Below are positions 1 through 8,255 of a DNA stretch of 64,000 bases, one piece after another. The DNA is from [Bacillus] enclensis. Lineage in GTDB: Bacteria; Bacillota; Bacilli; Bacillales; Bacillaceae_B. Both the position numbers and the translations under genes were made by a program. Where the stretch lies: the NCBI RefSeq assembly GCF_001456935.1, contig NZ_KQ758483.1:1-64000 (forward strand), written 5' to 3'. The notes under the pieces were generated by a model. That model searched no databases, was not told where the DNA came from, and worked only from the letters and a program-made list of their open reading frames with translations. Position 1 is the stretch's first letter. Each line of letters begins with the position of its first letter.

Positions 1-1
1 T

Positions 2-190
2 CATGCGACAATCAAAAAAGAACTTATCTATCGTTCTAGATTTAAAACAAGGGATGAAGCGACAAAAGTCATTAACCACTATATTTCAAACCGGTACAAC
101 GAGAGAAGAAAACATTCAAAGCTGGGGTATCTTTCCCCAAACAATTTTGAGAGAAATTATCAGCGTTCAAACCTGGACTCAATCTCATAA
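2..190 (+). CDS. IS3-family transposase (OrfB), C-terminal fragment cut by the window edge
   Basis: The frame beginning at base 2 encodes about 62 residues with IKKELIYRSRF, an RYNERRKHSKLGY segment and YLSPNNFE, then TAA. This is the C-terminal end of the DDE (rve) integrase domain of IS3-family OrfB; the glutamate of the catalytic triad normally lies slightly upstream, outside the window. The family transposes by copy-out/paste-in through a circular intermediate. There is no start codon because the 5' part is off the edge, so whether the element is intact cannot be judged. An overlapping frame that has an ATG is a shadow of this one. Confidence 0.85.
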   Translation, partial: HATIKKELIYRSRFKTRDEATKVINHYISNRYNERRKHSKLGYLSPNNFERNYQRSNLDSIS

Positions 191-294
191 ATTCATCTTA
201 GGCGTTAGAGGCAATCAATCTTGGTTTTAGATTGATTGTTTCTAATGCCCCACCAAACGAAAGTGCGGTAGGGATTTCAGCTAAAACATTCTCA

Positions 295-330
295 TTTTTA
301 GGTGTCCATTTTCTTGACAGAAGTCCACAA
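295..330. repeat. Probable right terminal end of the IS3-family element
   Basis: About 110-140 bp downstream of the transposase stop lies GTGTCCATTTTCTTGACAG followed by AAGTCCA, resembling the GTCCA/TTGACA-containing ends of IS3-group elements. The exact tip and any target duplication cannot be fixed because the left end is not in the window. Confidence 0.4.
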
Positions 331-576
331 ACTAAAAGATTCATGATTTAATCAGCGACGTACGCTCGAATATATGTGATTTTGTCCATTATAAAAGCCC
401 CGAAATAGTCAAATTAAAAGATTTCACGTTTTGATCAGCGCCGTACACTCTAATATACGTGAATTTGACCTACATAAACGCCTCTAACTCTGCAAATTAA
501 AAGAATCACGGTCTAATCAGCCTCCAATCCCCACTTCTAGTGGTATTGGTCATTATAAAACCCCCTACCTCTACGG
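329..576. repeat. Three imperfect tandem repeats of 82-83 bp
   Basis: Units begin near 329, 411 and 494, each with AAA(C/T)TAAAAGA followed by a TAATCAGC- or TGATCAGC-like segment and then a CATTATAAAA- or CTACATAAA-like segment. No open frame spans them. They fill the gap between the IS tail and the B3/4-domain gene. The ATTAAAAGATT core also occurs in the arrays near 24.3 and 24.6 kb. Confidence 0.7.
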
Positions 577-697
577 CACATATCTAAATAGTGACTCCAG
601 CAGCGTAAAAACAACCAATCCCATAAAAAATAACCCGAAACTCATCATTCGAATGGGATCCGGGTTAATCATCTTCATCTTTTTGCAAAAAACAGGC

Positions 698-1369
698 CTA
701 TCCTCCAACCACTTCATAAGTACCTTCGCCGCCATGAATGCCGACGAACATATCCATCAGCGATTTCGTCAGTTTCCCGCCTTCTTCTACAGGGAGGGAA
801 GGCTTCAAGAAAATGATTTGTACTGCATTTCTAGTCTCATCCCCAACGGGTGCACGATTCGAGTCAACGAACGGACTGCCGAATGGTCCGGACTCATCTT
901 CAGCAATGATCAGGTTCTCCAATGAATTTTCCCGCCCGTTCAGTCCAGTATAGGTTTCTCCGGACTGCCCGACTCTTAACACAATCGAACCTCCCTTGAG
1001 CTTATCCAGATCATAGATCCCGATCGGTACTTCATACTGTAAAGAGAAAAAGTTATTCAGATCGATGGCCGAGTTGATTGTCGAAAGATAGTTTTGCTTT
1101 TTTACCCGCCGGTAAAGGGCTTCAGCAGAGTGGCGGTAGCGGTTCGGATCTTTTCCCGTCATTTTGAATACGTCCCGCCATTCAGCTACACCCTCAATGC
1201 CAGTAACGTTCTTATCCTGAAGTTCGAAGAAAATGGATTCTTGAAATAACTGAAGCCTTCCCTTCAGCATTTGAGGAGAATCGCCGACTTCGATATCATG
1301 GTAATGAATGACCCCGGCTTTGAAACCGGGTACAGCTGAAGTAATTGATGAATGTATAGTGATTTCCAT
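698..1369 (-). CDS. B3/B4 domain protein (phenylalanyl-tRNA synthetase beta-like editing domain)
   Basis: A 223-residue soluble protein. The segment EWRDVFKMTGKDPNRYRHS and the later IYDLDKLKGG and EDESGPFGSPFVDS stretches resemble the stand-alone B3/4 fold found in PheRS beta, where it edits mischarged Tyr-tRNA. Free-standing copies are presumed to bind or proofread tRNA or amino acids, but none is assigned here by direct evidence. The start was placed at the ATG preceded by GTGGAGG with 7 nt spacing rather than an in-frame ATG 57 bp upstream. It is divergent from queG, a tRNA-modification gene. The domain call is fairly sure; the substrate is unknown. Confidence 0.75.
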   Translation of the reverse strand: MEITIHSSITSAVPGFKAGVIHYHDIEVGDSPQMLKGRLQLFQESIFFELQDKNVTGIEGVAEWRDVFKMTGKDPNRYRHSAEALYRRVKKQNYLSTINSAIDLNNFFSLQYEVPIGIYDLDKLKGGSIVLRVGQSGETYTGLNGRENSLENLIIAEDESGPFGSPFVDSNRAPVGDETRNAVQIIFLKPSLPVEEGGKLTKSLMDMFVGIHGGEGTYEVVGG

Positions 1370-1473
1370 TATTTTTCCTCCACATTTCGTTTGAAATAGT
1401 TTATCATAATAATCGGCTGTAATCATTTATAAGAATTCAATACATTTATATATAAGGAAAGGAGGCAATTGCA

Positions 1474-2616
1474 ATGGATTTTGATCAACTGAAGCAGGAT
1501 ATCATAGAATACAGCAAGGAAATCGGTATAGATAAAATTGGATTCACTACTGCCAATACCTTTTCTGAAATGAAAAACAGGCTGATCCGGCAGGAGATGC
1601 TTGGTTATCAATCAGGCTTTGAAGAAAAGGATATCGAGAAACGGGTCGATCCATCCCTTATATTCGACGGACCCAAATCGATCATCGCCATTGCCCTTGC
1701 CTATCCTTCCAGGATGAAGGATGCCCCTCAAAGCAAGCGCGGAGAACGACGAGGCATTTTCTGCAGGGCTTCATGGGGTGCTGATTACCATCATGTGCTG
1801 CGGGACCGTCTTGCTAAATTGGAAGATTATATCGTTTCACGCATTCCGGAGGCCCGCTTTAAGTCGATGGTCGATACAGGAGAACTTGTGGACCGTGCTG
1901 TTGCCGAACGTGCGGGGATCGGATGGAGCGGAAAGAATTGTTCTATCATCACCCCTGAATTCGGTTCCTATGTGTATCTTGGGGAAATGGTGACGAATCT
2001 TCCTTTTGAACCGGATGAACCGATGGAGGATCAGTGCGGGACATGCAATAAATGTGTGGATGTCTGTCCGACAGGGGCTTTGATTGAAGGCGGACAGCTG
2101 GATGCACAGAAATGCATCGCTTTTTTAACGCAGACAAAAGGTTTCCTTGCCGATGAATACCGGGTGAAGCTTGGAAACCGGCTGTACGGCTGTGATACCT
2201 GCCAGACCGTCTGTCCCGAAAATAAAGGGAAGGACTTTCATTTCCATCAAGAAATGGAGCCGGATCCGGAAATTGCGAAGCCTTTGTTAAAACCGCTGCT
2301 CACGATCAGCAACCGTGAATTCAAGGAAAAGTACGGGCACGTTTCCGGTTCATGGAGAGGCAAGAAGCCGATTCAGCGGAATGCCATCATTGCGCTCGCT
2401 CATTACAAAGACGAAACTGCTGTTGAAGATTTGATAAATGTGATGAAAAACGATGTTCGGCCGGTCATGCGGGGCACCGCTGCGTGGGCTCTCGGGAAAA
2501 TCGGTGGAGCCGAAGCGGAAAAAGCATTACTGGCAAAGCAGTCGGTTGAAACAGATGACGAGGTCTTGGCTGAAATTGAAAAGGGCATGCGGATGCTTGC
2601 ACCTGATGCGGGATAA
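1474..2616 (+). CDS. queG: Epoxyqueuosine reductase QueG
   Basis: 380 residues. QueG performs the last step of queuosine synthesis, reducing epoxyqueuosine to queuosine in the tRNA anticodon wobble position; family members use cobalamin and two [4Fe-4S] clusters. Two cluster motifs are visible at about residues 185-245: CGTCNKCVDVCP and GCDTCQTVCPENKG. An N-terminal DUF1730-type domain (RRGIFCRASWGADYHH region) precedes them, and HEAT-like repeats (about 310-375) end the protein. The RBS is AAAGGAGG before the ATG. The order queG-amidase-trmL matches B. subtilis yhbA-yhbB-cspR. Confidence 0.95.
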   Translation: MDFDQLKQDIIEYSKEIGIDKIGFTTANTFSEMKNRLIRQEMLGYQSGFEEKDIEKRVDPSLIFDGPKSIIAIALAYPSRMKDAPQSKRGERRGIFCRASWGADYHHVLRDRLAKLEDYIVSRIPEARFKSMVDTGELVDRAVAERAGIGWSGKNCSIITPEFGSYVYLGEMVTNLPFEPDEPMEDQCGTCNKCVDVCPTGALIEGGQLDAQKCIAFLTQTKGFLADEYRVKLGNRLYGCDTCQTVCPENKGKDFHFHQEMEPDPEIAKPLLKPLLTISNREFKEKYGHVSGSWRGKKPIQRNAIIALAHYKDETAVEDLINVMKNDVRPVMRGTAAWALGKIGGAEAEKALLAKQSVETDDEVLAEIEKGMRMLAPDAG

Positions 2617-2653
2617 GGATAAATCCAATGGAAGGTTGGATTTATCCTTTTTT
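2615..2653 (+). terminator. Intrinsic terminator after queG
   Basis: Overlaps the queG stop codon: a 14-bp stem AAGGATAAATCCAA / TTGGATTTATCCTT with a 7-nt loop, then a T run. Confidence 0.85.
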
Positions 2654-2703
2654 GTTGTGAAAAAGGCGTTTCCCTCATAGAAATGAAAAGAGGAGGGAAG
2701 ACG

Positions 2704-3582
2704 ATGATCAGAAAATTGCTGATGGATACGATCAACGATGTGATCAGTGAATATACAACGAGGGGACTGTCCCATTTTCAGCATGATAAAGTAAAGCGGA
2801 AGAAAGAATCGTGCGAAAACAGGCATGCGGAAATCGTCAAAGTGGAAGCGGCAGGTAAAGTAAAAGAGGTATCCACACAACCCGATGAAACCCAGACAGT
2901 CCTGTATGATGTTCATTATAAATATTTAGTGAAACAAGGATCGTTCATTTATTTGGAAGAAGAAATGGAAAATCGGCGGGCGGTGTATTATGACGGACGG
3001 ATTTACAGTGATGAAGAAGAGACAGCAGCGGTTGATCAGGCAGTTACCACTGAAGAAAATTCCCTCACGGACGAGGAGGGTGAAAGGGTCACATATCAGT
3101 ACAATCGGCTAAAGGCTGTTCAATATGCAGAGAAATGGTGGAATACGTACAATCCCGCTTACCGGAAGTTCGAGAATGACTGTACGAATTATATTTCTCA
3201 GTGCCTGCATGCCGGTGATGCACCGATGAGGGGATACCCTTCGCAGGGAAAAGGGTGGTGGATGAGGAACAACAGGTGGAGCTATAGCTGGACGGTGGCA
3301 AATTCGATGCGGCTGCATCTGCCCCAGTCCACAATCGGACTGAGGGCCAGGGAGGCGGAGGGTCCGCATAAACTGAAGCTGGGTGACGTCATCTGCTATG
3401 ATTTCGAAGGAGACGGGCGCTTCGATCATACGACGATCGTCACAGGCCGTGATGCTGACGGCATGCCTCTTGTCAATGCTCATACCTTCAACAGCAGGAT
3501 GAGGTATTGGAAGTATGAAGATTCCACAGCGTACACACCAAACATCAAATATAAGTTTTACACGATAGTGGATGATCGTTAA
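2704..3582 (+). CDS. yhbB: YhbB-type protein with C-terminal amidase domain
   Basis: 292 residues. The last ~150 residues form an Amidase_6-like domain: a Cys in NDCTNYISQ (about residue 160) and a His in RFDHTTIVTG (about 245) are the expected papain-like catalytic pair, with NAHT following. The N-terminal ~130 residues are charged and not recognised. No signal peptide or membrane segment is visible, so the protein is probably intracellular or delivered to the forespore or spore. The substrate is not known; peptidoglycan stem peptide cleavage is a family-based guess. Start chosen at the ATG with GAGGAGGG upstream, 21 bp inside the longest frame. Position between queG and trmL matches B. subtilis. 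Confidence 0.8.
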   Translation: MIRKLLMDTINDVISEYTTRGLSHFQHDKVKRKKESCENRHAEIVKVEAAGKVKEVSTQPDETQTVLYDVHYKYLVKQGSFIYLEEEMENRRAVYYDGRIYSDEEETAAVDQAVTTEENSLTDEEGERVTYQYNRLKAVQYAEKWWNTYNPAYRKFENDCTNYISQCLHAGDAPMRGYPSQGKGWWMRNNRWSYSWTVANSMRLHLPQSTIGLRAREAEGPHKLKLGDVICYDFEGDGRFDHTTIVTGRDADGMPLVNAHTFNSRMRYWKYEDSTAYTPNIKYKFYTIVDDR

Positions 3583-3646
3583 GTGTTGTCCTCCCGCTGA
3601 TAAATGGTATAATGTCACATAGAGTTTTATGAATGAGGTGACATAC

Positions 3647-4135
3647 ATGGGAGTACATGTCGTACTATATCAACCAGAGATCCCGGCAAATACGGGAAAT
3701 ATCGCAAGGACGTGTGCAGCCACCGATACGACGCTGCATTTGATCCGTCCACTTGGGTTTTCAACAGATGATAAAATGTTGAAGCGGGCAGGGCTCGATT
3801 ATTGGCAATATGTAAATATCGTTTACTATGATTCCCTTGATGAATTTTTTGAGAAGAATGAAGGCGGCGAGTTCTTCTACCTGACCAAATATGGAAAGAT
3901 CCCGCACTCGAATTTTGATTACAGTGTCGAAGATAAGGACTATTACTTCATCTTCGGAAGAGAAACGACGGGACTGCCGGATGACGTGATCCAAAATAAC
4001 CTGGATCGTGCCCTGAGGATTCCAATGAATGAAAATGTCCGTTCACTGAACCTCTCCAATACGGCTGCCATCCTGATTTATGAAGCCTTAAGGCAGCGTG
4101 ATTATCCGGGTCTTCATAGGGAATTGCCGAAATGA
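3647..4135 (+). CDS. trmL: tRNA (cytidine/uridine-34 2'-O)-methyltransferase TrmL
   Basis: 162 residues, typical for the SPOUT family member TrmL (CspR), which methylates the ribose of the wobble nucleotide in tRNA-Leu isoacceptors using SAM. Key motifs: NTGNIARTC near the N-terminus, FGRETTGLP (about residue 106) and the C-terminal knot RIPMNENVRSLNLSN (about 125-140). The start is the ATG after AGGTGA, giving MGVHVVLYQPEIPANTGN as in homologues. Together with queG this makes two wobble-position tRNA modification genes within 2.6 kb. Confidence 0.93.
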   Translation: MGVHVVLYQPEIPANTGNIARTCAATDTTLHLIRPLGFSTDDKMLKRAGLDYWQYVNIVYYDSLDEFFEKNEGGEFFYLTKYGKIPHSNFDYSVEDKDYYFIFGRETTGLPDDVIQNNLDRALRIPMNENVRSLNLSNTAAILIYEALRQRDYPGLHRELPK

Positions 4136-4141
4136 TAAGGG

Positions 4142-4178
4142 AGGAATGAGAATCAAATGATTTTCATTCCTTTTTTTA
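4142..4178 (+). terminator. Intrinsic terminator after trmL
   Basis: A 14-bp stem AGGAATGAGAATCA / TGATTTTCATTCCT (one G-T pair) with a 2-nt loop, then seven T. Confidence 0.88.
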
Positions 4179-4220
4179 ATTGGCTTATACTATAGGTAAT
4201 GAAGTTAGGAGGAGTACATA

Positions 4221-4970
4221 ATGAACCAGACAATTGAGACCATCTTAAATCATCGTTCGGTCCGTCAGTTTAAAAATGAGGCGCTGTCCGACGAGCAGAT
4301 ACGGACCATTGTCCAAAGCGCACAGGCAGCAAGTACGTCGAGCTATATTCAGGCATACACTATCATCGGTGTGAAGGATCCCGTTAAAAAGAAAAAACTG
4401 GCCGAGATTGCAGGCAATCAGAGCTATGTAGAGGAGAATGGCCACTTCTTCGTGTTCTGTGCGGACTTGTACAGGCATGAGAATATCGGAAGATGGGAAA
4501 ATTCTGATGTGATCCACTCATTGGAAAGTACAGAGAAATTCATGGTGGCACTGATCGATGCCTCACTTGCCGCCCAGAACGCTTCGATTGCAGCCGAATC
4601 AATGGGGATGGGCATCTGCTATATTGGGGGCATCCGCAACGATTTGGAAGCAGTGAGTGAAGTGCTGGAGCTTCCAGATCGTGTGATTCCGCTATTCGGA
4701 CTGGCAGTAGGATATCCGGCGGGGGATTCAAGCGTCAAGCCGCGCCTCCCGATGGGGGCCGTCTATCATGAAGATGTGTATAATGCTGATGAAGCAGGAA
4801 TGAGAGCTGAACTCGACCGTTATGATGAAACGATTTCTTCCTATTATCATGAGCGCACCGGCGGCAAACGATCCGACCGATGGACCGGTCAGATGGCGAA
4901 GATGCTGTCAGGGAAGAAGAGAATGTATATGAAGGAATTTGTACAGGGACGCGGGTTTGATAAGCGTTGA
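4221..4970 (+). CDS. nfrA: FMN-dependent NADPH oxidoreductase (NfrA-type nitroreductase)
   Basis: 249 residues, the same length as B. subtilis NfrA1. The N-terminal RSVRQFKNEALSDEQI, the AASTSSYIQAY segment and the C-terminal GLAVGYPAGD / PRLPMGAVYHEDVY segments match the NfsA/FRP nitroreductase group, which reduces FMN, nitroaromatics and H2O2 with NADPH. Cytoplasmic homodimer expected. RBS TTAGGAGGAG. Monocistronic between two strong terminators. Confidence 0.88.
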   Translation: MNQTIETILNHRSVRQFKNEALSDEQIRTIVQSAQAASTSSYIQAYTIIGVKDPVKKKKLAEIAGNQSYVEENGHFFVFCADLYRHENIGRWENSDVIHSLESTEKFMVALIDASLAAQNASIAAESMGMGICYIGGIRNDLEAVSEVLELPDRVIPLFGLAVGYPAGDSSVKPRLPMGAVYHEDVYNADEAGMRAELDRYDETISSYYHERTGGKRSDRWTGQMAKMLSGKKRMYMKEFVQGRGFDKR

Positions 4971-4989
4971 GGAAAGGCAGAAATAATTC

Positions 4990-5029
4990 AAAAAACCCCG
5001 GGAAAGCGTGAGCTCTCCCGGGGTTTTTT
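4990..5029. terminator. Strong bidirectional terminator
   Basis: Stem AAAAAACCCCGGGA / TCCCGGGGTTTTTT with A and T tails on the two sides; it serves nfrA (+) and the 29-residue ORF on the minus strand. Confidence 0.92.
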
Positions 5030-5034
5030 GTAAC

Positions 5035-5124
5035 TTAGTTTGAACCTGGCTTGTCGTTATATCCAGCAGTGAAGATTGCTGTAAGGAATGCCGCAGTCAC
5101 ACCTAAAATAATGATTGTACCCAT
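5035..5124 (-). CDS. 29-residue single-pass membrane protein
   Basis: ATG to TAA encodes MGTIIILGVTAAFLTAIFTA followed by GYNDKPGSN: one hydrophobic helix of about 18 residues and a short charged tail. A clear GGAGG lies 10 nt upstream of the ATG and a terminator follows directly, so this looks like a complete gene. I do not recognise the family with certainty; tiny single-helix proteins of this type are often subunits or modulators of membrane complexes. Confidence 0.65.
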   Translation of the reverse strand: MGTIIILGVTAAFLTAIFTAGYNDKPGSN

Positions 5125-5257
5125 AATTGGTAAACCTCCAGTTTCATATTCCACAGTCTGTCTTTAGTATAGCCTATTTTTTCAAAGTTGTGAATGAAAG
5201 TGGAATATTTTTGTTGCAAATTCATTAACTTCAAAAGGAAGATTAATCAGAACTTCT

Positions 5258-5288
5258 TAACATTTTAGAGTGAACAAGCGCATACAGT
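5258..5288 (+). promoter_or_regulatory. Possible sigma-E promoter of prkA
   Basis: TAACATT (-35-like, 6 of 7 to KMATATT) and CATACAGT (-10, consensus CATACANT) separated by 16 nt, about 40 bp upstream of the prkA start. Mother-cell sigma-E control would fit the sporulation role of prkA. Spacing is slightly longer than usual. Confidence 0.4.
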
Positions 5289-5328
5289 ATATTAATCGTC
5301 TCTCATTAAGCGACAGGGGGAGGTCCAT

Positions 5329-7224
5329 ATGGATATTTTAAAAAAAGTTGAACATTACCGCGAAGAAGAAGTGAAACTGAAATGGGAAGGGACGTTTGCT
5401 CAGTACCTGGAATTGTTGAAGGAAAAGCCTTGGATTGGTCAATCAGCTCACTCTAGAGTCTACAATATGATCAAGGATGCTGGAGTCGAAGAAGTAGATG
5501 GGAAACGACGATATAAATTCTTCAGCAATCAGTTATTTGGCTTAGAAGAGGCGCTGGAAAGACTTGTAGAAGAATATTTTCATCCTGCTGCGAAACGGCT
5601 GGATGTCAGAAAGAGGATTCTGTTGTTGATGGGGCCGGTCAGTGGAGGTAAATCGACGCTTGTATCTATGCTGAAACGCGGTTTGGAACAGTATTCCCGG
5701 ACAGACAGGGGAGCTATTTTTGCCATAAAGGGATGTCCGATGCATGAAGATCCGCTTCATTTGATCCCTCAGCATTTACGTGAGGATTTCCATAAGGAAT
5801 ACGGCATCCGTATCGAAGGGAATCTTTCACCGCTGAATACAATGAGGCTTGAACAGGAGTATCAGGGAAGGATCGAGGATGTCCAGGTAGAGAGGGTCTT
5901 CTTCTCGGAAGACAAACGTGTCGGAATCGGTACGTTCAGCCCATCCGATCCGAAGTCCCAGGATATTGCCGATTTGACGGGAAGCATCGACTTCTCGACG
6001 ATCGCTGAATACGGTTCCGAATCAGATCCGCGTGCCTACCGTTTTGATGGTGAGCTGAATAAAGCAAACCGGGGGCTGATGGAGTTCCAGGAAATGCTGA
6101 AGTGTGACGAGAAATTCTTATGGCACTTATTATCCCTCACTCAGGAAGGGAATTTTAAAGCGGGACGATTTGCACTGATTTCTGCGGATGAGCTGATCGT
6201 GGCGCATACCAATGAAACAGAGTACCGGTCATTCATTTCTAATAAGAAAAACGAGGCATTGCACTCGCGTATCATCGTAATGCCGGTTCCATATAATCTG
6301 AAAGTGACCCAGGAAGAGAAGATATATGAAAAAATGATCGGGGAAAGTGACGTCTCGAACGTCCACGTTGCACCGCATACGATGCGCGTCGCGGCGATGT
6401 TCACCATCTTGACCCGGTTAAAAGAACCGAAGCGCGGCGACATTGACCTGATCAAGAAAATGCGGCTGTACGACGGGGAAAGTGTGGAGGGCTTCAACTC
6501 CGCAGATGTCGATGAAATGAAGAAAGAATACCAGGATGAGGGAATGAGCGGAATCGATCCGCGTTATGTGATCAATCGGATTTCATCTACGATCATTCGT
6601 AAAGAGATACCGACCATTAACGCGCTTGATGTCCTGAGGGCCCTTAAGGAAGGTTTGGATCAGCATCCATCCATAACAAATGAGCTTAGGGAAAGATATC
6701 TGAATTTCATTTCGCTTGCCAGAAAAGAATACGATGACATTGCGAAGAAAGAAGTTCAGAAAGCATTTGTGTATTCATATGAAGAATCAGCTAAAACGCT
6801 TATGGACAATTACCTGGATAATGTCGAGGCTTACTGCAATAAAGCGAAGCTTCATGATCCACTGACCGGTGAAGAAATCAATCCGGATGAAAAGCTTATG
6901 AGGTCGATTGAGGAGCAGATCGGCATTTCTGAAAATGCGAAAAAAGCGTTCCGTGAAGAGATTCTCATCCGCATCTCGGCCTATGCGCGCAAAGGAAAGC
7001 GGTTCGACTATAATTCACACGACCGCCTCCGTGAAGCAATCCAGAAAAAGCTGTTTGCCGACCTGAAGGATGTCGTCAAGATCACCACATCCACCAAGAC
7101 GCCGGATGAACAGCAGCTCAAAAAAGTCAACGAAGTCGTCGCCCGCCTCATCGACGAGCACGGCTACAACTCAACATCAGCCAACGAACTGCTCCGCTAC
7201 GTCGGAAGCCTGCTGAACAGATAA
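5329..7224 (+). CDS. prkA: PrkA serine protein kinase / AAA-type ATPase
   Basis: 631 residues, full length for PrkA (YeaG in enterobacteria). The N-terminal AAA domain has a Walker A motif GPVSGGKSTL at about residue 102; the C-terminal PrkA domain resembles a kinase fold. In B. subtilis PrkA affects sporulation and sigma-K-dependent gene expression, and both kinase and protease activities have been reported for the family. ATG with GGGGGAGG upstream. It is followed by two small paralogous genes and yhbH; the prkA-yhbH pairing is widely conserved and they probably work together with SpoVR, also in this window. Confidence 0.96.
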   Translation: MDILKKVEHYREEEVKLKWEGTFAQYLELLKEKPWIGQSAHSRVYNMIKDAGVEEVDGKRRYKFFSNQLFGLEEALERLVEEYFHPAAKRLDVRKRILLLMGPVSGGKSTLVSMLKRGLEQYSRTDRGAIFAIKGCPMHEDPLHLIPQHLREDFHKEYGIRIEGNLSPLNTMRLEQEYQGRIEDVQVERVFFSEDKRVGIGTFSPSDPKSQDIADLTGSIDFSTIAEYGSESDPRAYRFDGELNKANRGLMEFQEMLKCDEKFLWHLLSLTQEGNFKAGRFALISADELIVAHTNETEYRSFISNKKNEALHSRIIVMPVPYNLKVTQEEKIYEKMIGESDVSNVHVAPHTMRVAAMFTILTRLKEPKRGDIDLIKKMRLYDGESVEGFNSADVDEMKKEYQDEGMSGIDPRYVINRISSTIIRKEIPTINALDVLRALKEGLDQHPSITNELRERYLNFISLARKEYDDIAKKEVQKAFVYSYEESAKTLMDNYLDNVEAYCNKAKLHDPLTGEEINPDEKLMRSIEEQIGISENAKKAFREEILIRISAYARKGKRFDYNSHDRLREAIQKKLFADLKDVVKITTSTKTPDEQQLKKVNEVVARLIDEHGYNSTSANELLRYVGSLLNR

Positions 7225-7236
7225 CAAAAGAATATC

Positions 7237-7272
7237 AAGAACGGGGTGTGAGTCCACATCCCGTTCTTTTTT
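7237..7272 (+). terminator. Terminator after prkA
   Basis: Stem AAGAACGGGATG-like / CATCCCGTTCTT with T6; it separates prkA from the small genes that follow. Confidence 0.85.
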
Positions 7273-7324
7273 CGTTTACTAAAGAACAGAACGGGGAAAT
7301 GTAAAAGGTAAGAGGTGATACACA

Positions 7325-7519
7325 ATGACCAAGAAACAAGAAGTGGACAAAAAACAGGAACTCGATAAAAACTATGAACCGGACAACGGATCCATGGCCC
7401 ATGACATGGAAGAGATGGAGCAGCTCGGAAAGCAGATGGACAGGCTCCGTACGAACGAGGAATTGAAAGAAGACGACAAACAACCAGATCCTGTTCAATA
7501 TAAAGAAAAAGATAAATAG
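7325..7519 (+). CDS. Small charged protein, first of a tandem pair
   Basis: 64 residues, very hydrophilic and Lys/Glu/Asp-rich, with no membrane segment. The core NGSMAHDMEEMEQLGKQMDR and the C-terminal DPVQYKEKDK recur in the next gene. AGAGGTGAT lies upstream of the ATG. The core could form a short amphipathic helix. I cannot place the family; size, charge and position between prkA and yhbH suggest a stress or spore-associated small protein. Confidence 0.7.
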   Translation: MTKKQEVDKKQELDKNYEPDNGSMAHDMEEMEQLGKQMDRLRTNEELKEDDKQPDPVQYKEKDK

Positions 7520-7606
7520 CGGAAATATTGACAGAAAAATCAGAATAAAATACAATGTAGATAGATAGAGCCGGGACCATCTCTCATAGGAAAGCAGGTG
7601 AAGGGC

Positions 7607-7777
7607 ATGCCTTCAAAACCTCAGCCTCATGAAGAACCGGTACCTTTTAACGGAACCATGGCCTCCAATATGGAGGAACTGATCAAGTTGGGAAAGCAAA
7701 TGGAGAAATTGCGTTCCAGCGGAGAATTGAAGAACAATAACCGAATACAAGATCCGGCTCAATACGAAGAGGATTAA
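7607..7777 (+). CDS. Small charged protein, second of a tandem pair
   Basis: 56 residues: MPSKPQPHEEPVPFNGTMAS, then NMEELIKLGKQMEKLRSSGE, then a DPAQYEED end. It aligns with the preceding 64-residue protein over NG(S/T)MA..MEE...LGKQM..LR...EL and DP(V/A)QY, so the two arose by tandem duplication. RBS AGGTGAAGG 5 nt before the ATG. The function is not recognised. Confidence 0.7.
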   Translation: MPSKPQPHEEPVPFNGTMASNMEELIKLGKQMEKLRSSGELKNNNRIQDPAQYEED

Positions 7778-7785
7778 GATGAACT

Positions 7786-7815
7786 GACCAGGGGAAAACA
7801 CCTGGTTATTTTTTA
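7786..7815 (+). terminator. Terminator after the second small gene
   Basis: Short stem ACCAGG / CCTGGT with an AAAACA-type loop and a downstream T6 run. Confidence 0.7.
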
Positions 7816-7913
7816 TGTATCCGCATAGATTTGTCTTCATAAGAATATAAAGTAGGAGATTTACATATTGCCTTAATAAAGGGGCTTAATGAAAGTTCTA
7901 TTTTGTTCTTTCA

Positions 7914-8044
7914 GCTGTTGATTGGAGTGCAAGGCGAAGACTCCTGCGGGAAAAGCGAGTTAGGTGAGACCCCGCAGGGAGGTACGACCGAGGAGGCTCA
8001 CCAACCGCCCGCGGAAAGCGAAGCCTTGCACGGAAATCAACAGC
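7914..8044 (+). repeat. Family A palindromic element, copy A1 (intact, no B insert)
   Basis: 131 bp. The ends are inverted repeats: GCTGTTGATTGGAGTGCAAG at the left and the complement of CTTGCACGGAAATCAACAGC at the right, with two or three mismatches. Inside, CCTGCGGG and CCCGCAGG form a second stem. No transposase frame. It lies about 100 bp after the terminator of the plus-strand small gene and has the same orientation. This is the only copy in the window without truncation or insertion and serves as the reference. Confidence 0.85.
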
Positions 8045-8255
8045 GTTGTATAAACAGAAAAACAGGCTCGTCCAATTTCAAAAAGAACCTTCAATTGTCG
8101 AAATTATTTGTAAATTTATCGATACTTCTGCATAGGATAGAGTAATCCCCGATTCATCCTTTTTAAAGGGGAAATTGTCAGTAGATTAGGCAGTCAACAT
8201 AGTGTATGCAGCGTAAAGAAAAAGTGTGAAAAAATTTTTTAAGGAGGGAAAAAGT

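Noticed and set aside
3..230. 75-codon ATG-initiated frame at the left edge
   Set aside because: It is frame-shifted by one base against the frame that encodes clear IS3-family transposase motifs.
653..953. Two plus-strand frames opposite the B3/4 gene
   Set aside because: Antisense shadows of a gene with recognisable domain and RBS.
7197..7580. Hydrophobic minus-strand frames over the first small gene
   Set aside because: Complement of Lys/Glu-rich codons gives Phe/Leu-rich sequence; no RBS.
7903..8145. 80-codon frame over repeat A1
   Set aside because: No RBS, and the same palindromic sequence occurs at eight other non-coding loci.
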